The position numbers were made by a program, and so were the translations under genes. DNA of 20,714 nt from DATECU01 sp035286745 (GTDB lineage Bacteria > Acidobacteriota > Vicinamibacteria > Fen-336), in the NCBI GenBank assembly GCA_035286745.1, contig DATECU010000204.1, positions 1-20,714 on the forward strand. The letters run 5' to 3'. Positions 20,402 through 20,714 of this stretch are shown one piece after another (the stretch's first letter is position 1; each line of letters opens with the position of its first letter). The notes beneath the pieces were generated by a model that was given only the letters and a program-made list of their open reading frames with translations, did not search any database and was not told the DNA's origin.

Positions 20402-20714
20402 GTGACCCGAGCCGATCCCACCGCCGGACTCAGCCACCAGGAGCGCACCCGCCTCTTCGCCGAGGCCGTCAGGCGCCTGGAGCGCGAGCCCGGGAAGCCC
20501 TTCGCCTGCCCCTATCTCGAGGGCAGGCAGGCTCGCCATCTGAGCCTGCTGTTTCCCCGCCTGCTACCCGGCTCCTATCACTCGCTCATGGACCTGAACT
20601 TCCGCCGCATGGGCCCCATCGTCTATCGGCCCCAGTGCGAGGGCTGCTGCGAGTGCCACAACCTGCGGATCCCGGCAGTAGGCTTTCGGCCCTCGCGCTC
20701 GATGCGGCGGGCGG
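20402..20714 (+). CDS. bpt: Aspartate/glutamate leucyltransferase or arginyltransferase, N-terminal part (truncated by window edge)
   Basis: The first 104 codons are visible; the frame runs off the end. Bpt/Ate enzymes add leucine or arginine from a charged tRNA to protein N-termini, creating N-degrons read by ClpS and degraded by ClpAP. The N-terminal ATE domain is recognisable: FACPYLEGRQARHLSLLF, LMDLNFRRMGPIVYRP, the cysteine cluster CEGCCECHNLRIP and FRPSRSMRR. The family motif normally reads YRPxCxxCxxC.xxRIPxxxFxPSRSxRR, and it is complete here. GTG 20402 has GAGGAG 6 bases upstream and follows the Clp-like stop by 10 bases, so the two are one operon. In many proteobacteria bpt lies near clpA and aat, which supports reading the Clp-like gene as a clpA relative. 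Whether it transfers Leu or Arg cannot be seen. Confidence 0.9.
   Translation, partial: MTRADPTAGLSHQERTRLFAEAVRRLEREPGKPFACPYLEGRQARHLSLLFPRLLPGSYHSLMDLNFRRMGPIVYRPQCEGCCECHNLRIPAVGFRPSRSMRRA

Overview
This is a GC-rich bacterial chromosome segment, roughly two-thirds G+C by eye. It carries dense, short-spaced operons, strong third-position GC bias (hence many long antisense shadow frames) and frequent GTG/TTG starts. Gene content fits a soil or sediment Gram-negative such as Acidobacteriota or a myxobacterium-like lineage: a bifunctional nuclease, chromosomal-type parAB, a fused FtcD, a secreted M24 peptidase and Bpt. The phylum is a guess from content. No tRNA, rRNA, CRISPR array, IS element or phage gene is visible, and no gene-free stretch exceeds about 210 bases.

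Layout. (A) 2-1293 (+): the 3' part of miaB and a bifunctional nuclease. (B) 1330-2985 (+): a clear sigma70-type promoter, then overlapping parA-parB. (C) 5658-3025 (-): a SAM methyltransferase and a large multipass membrane protein. (D) 5868-12774 (+): eight lipid-related genes, seven of them overlapping or spaced by at most 5 bases. (E) 15245-12802 (-): DinB-like protein, bifunctional FtcD and an FmdB-type zinc ribbon. (F) 15413 to the end (+): a saccharopine-dehydrogenase-like enzyme, a secreted Xaa-Pro aminopeptidase, a ClpA-like AAA+ protein with degraded motifs, and the start of a Bpt/Ate-type aminoacyl-tRNA protein transferase.

The most interesting region is D. It encodes, in order, an SDR reductase, a serine-palmitoyltransferase-type alpha-oxoamine synthase, an acetoacetate-decarboxylase-fold protein whose Schiff-base lysine appears to be His, a diacylglycerol/long-chain-base kinase, an HX4D acyltransferase, a protein resembling mitochondrial-type Tam41 CDP-diacylglycerol synthase, a CDP-alcohol phosphotransferase and a second HX4D acyltransferase. 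This reads as a nearly complete assembly line: make a long-chain base, reduce it, phosphorylate it, acylate it, activate it with CTP and attach a head group. It would be a CDP-activated route to a sphingophospholipid-like membrane lipid. The pathway is inference; the domain order is seen directly.

The second standout is the Clp-like protein at 18061-20391. It has lost the aromatic pore loops of both AAA+ rings, the first Walker A lysine and Walker B glutamate, the second-ring arginine finger and any ClpP-docking loop, yet it sits directly upstream of bpt, where a ClpA for the N-degron pathway is expected. Smaller signals are heptanucleotide tandem repeats in both divergent intergenic regions and mutually exclusive G5/C7/G5 hairpins in the leader of the lipid operon.
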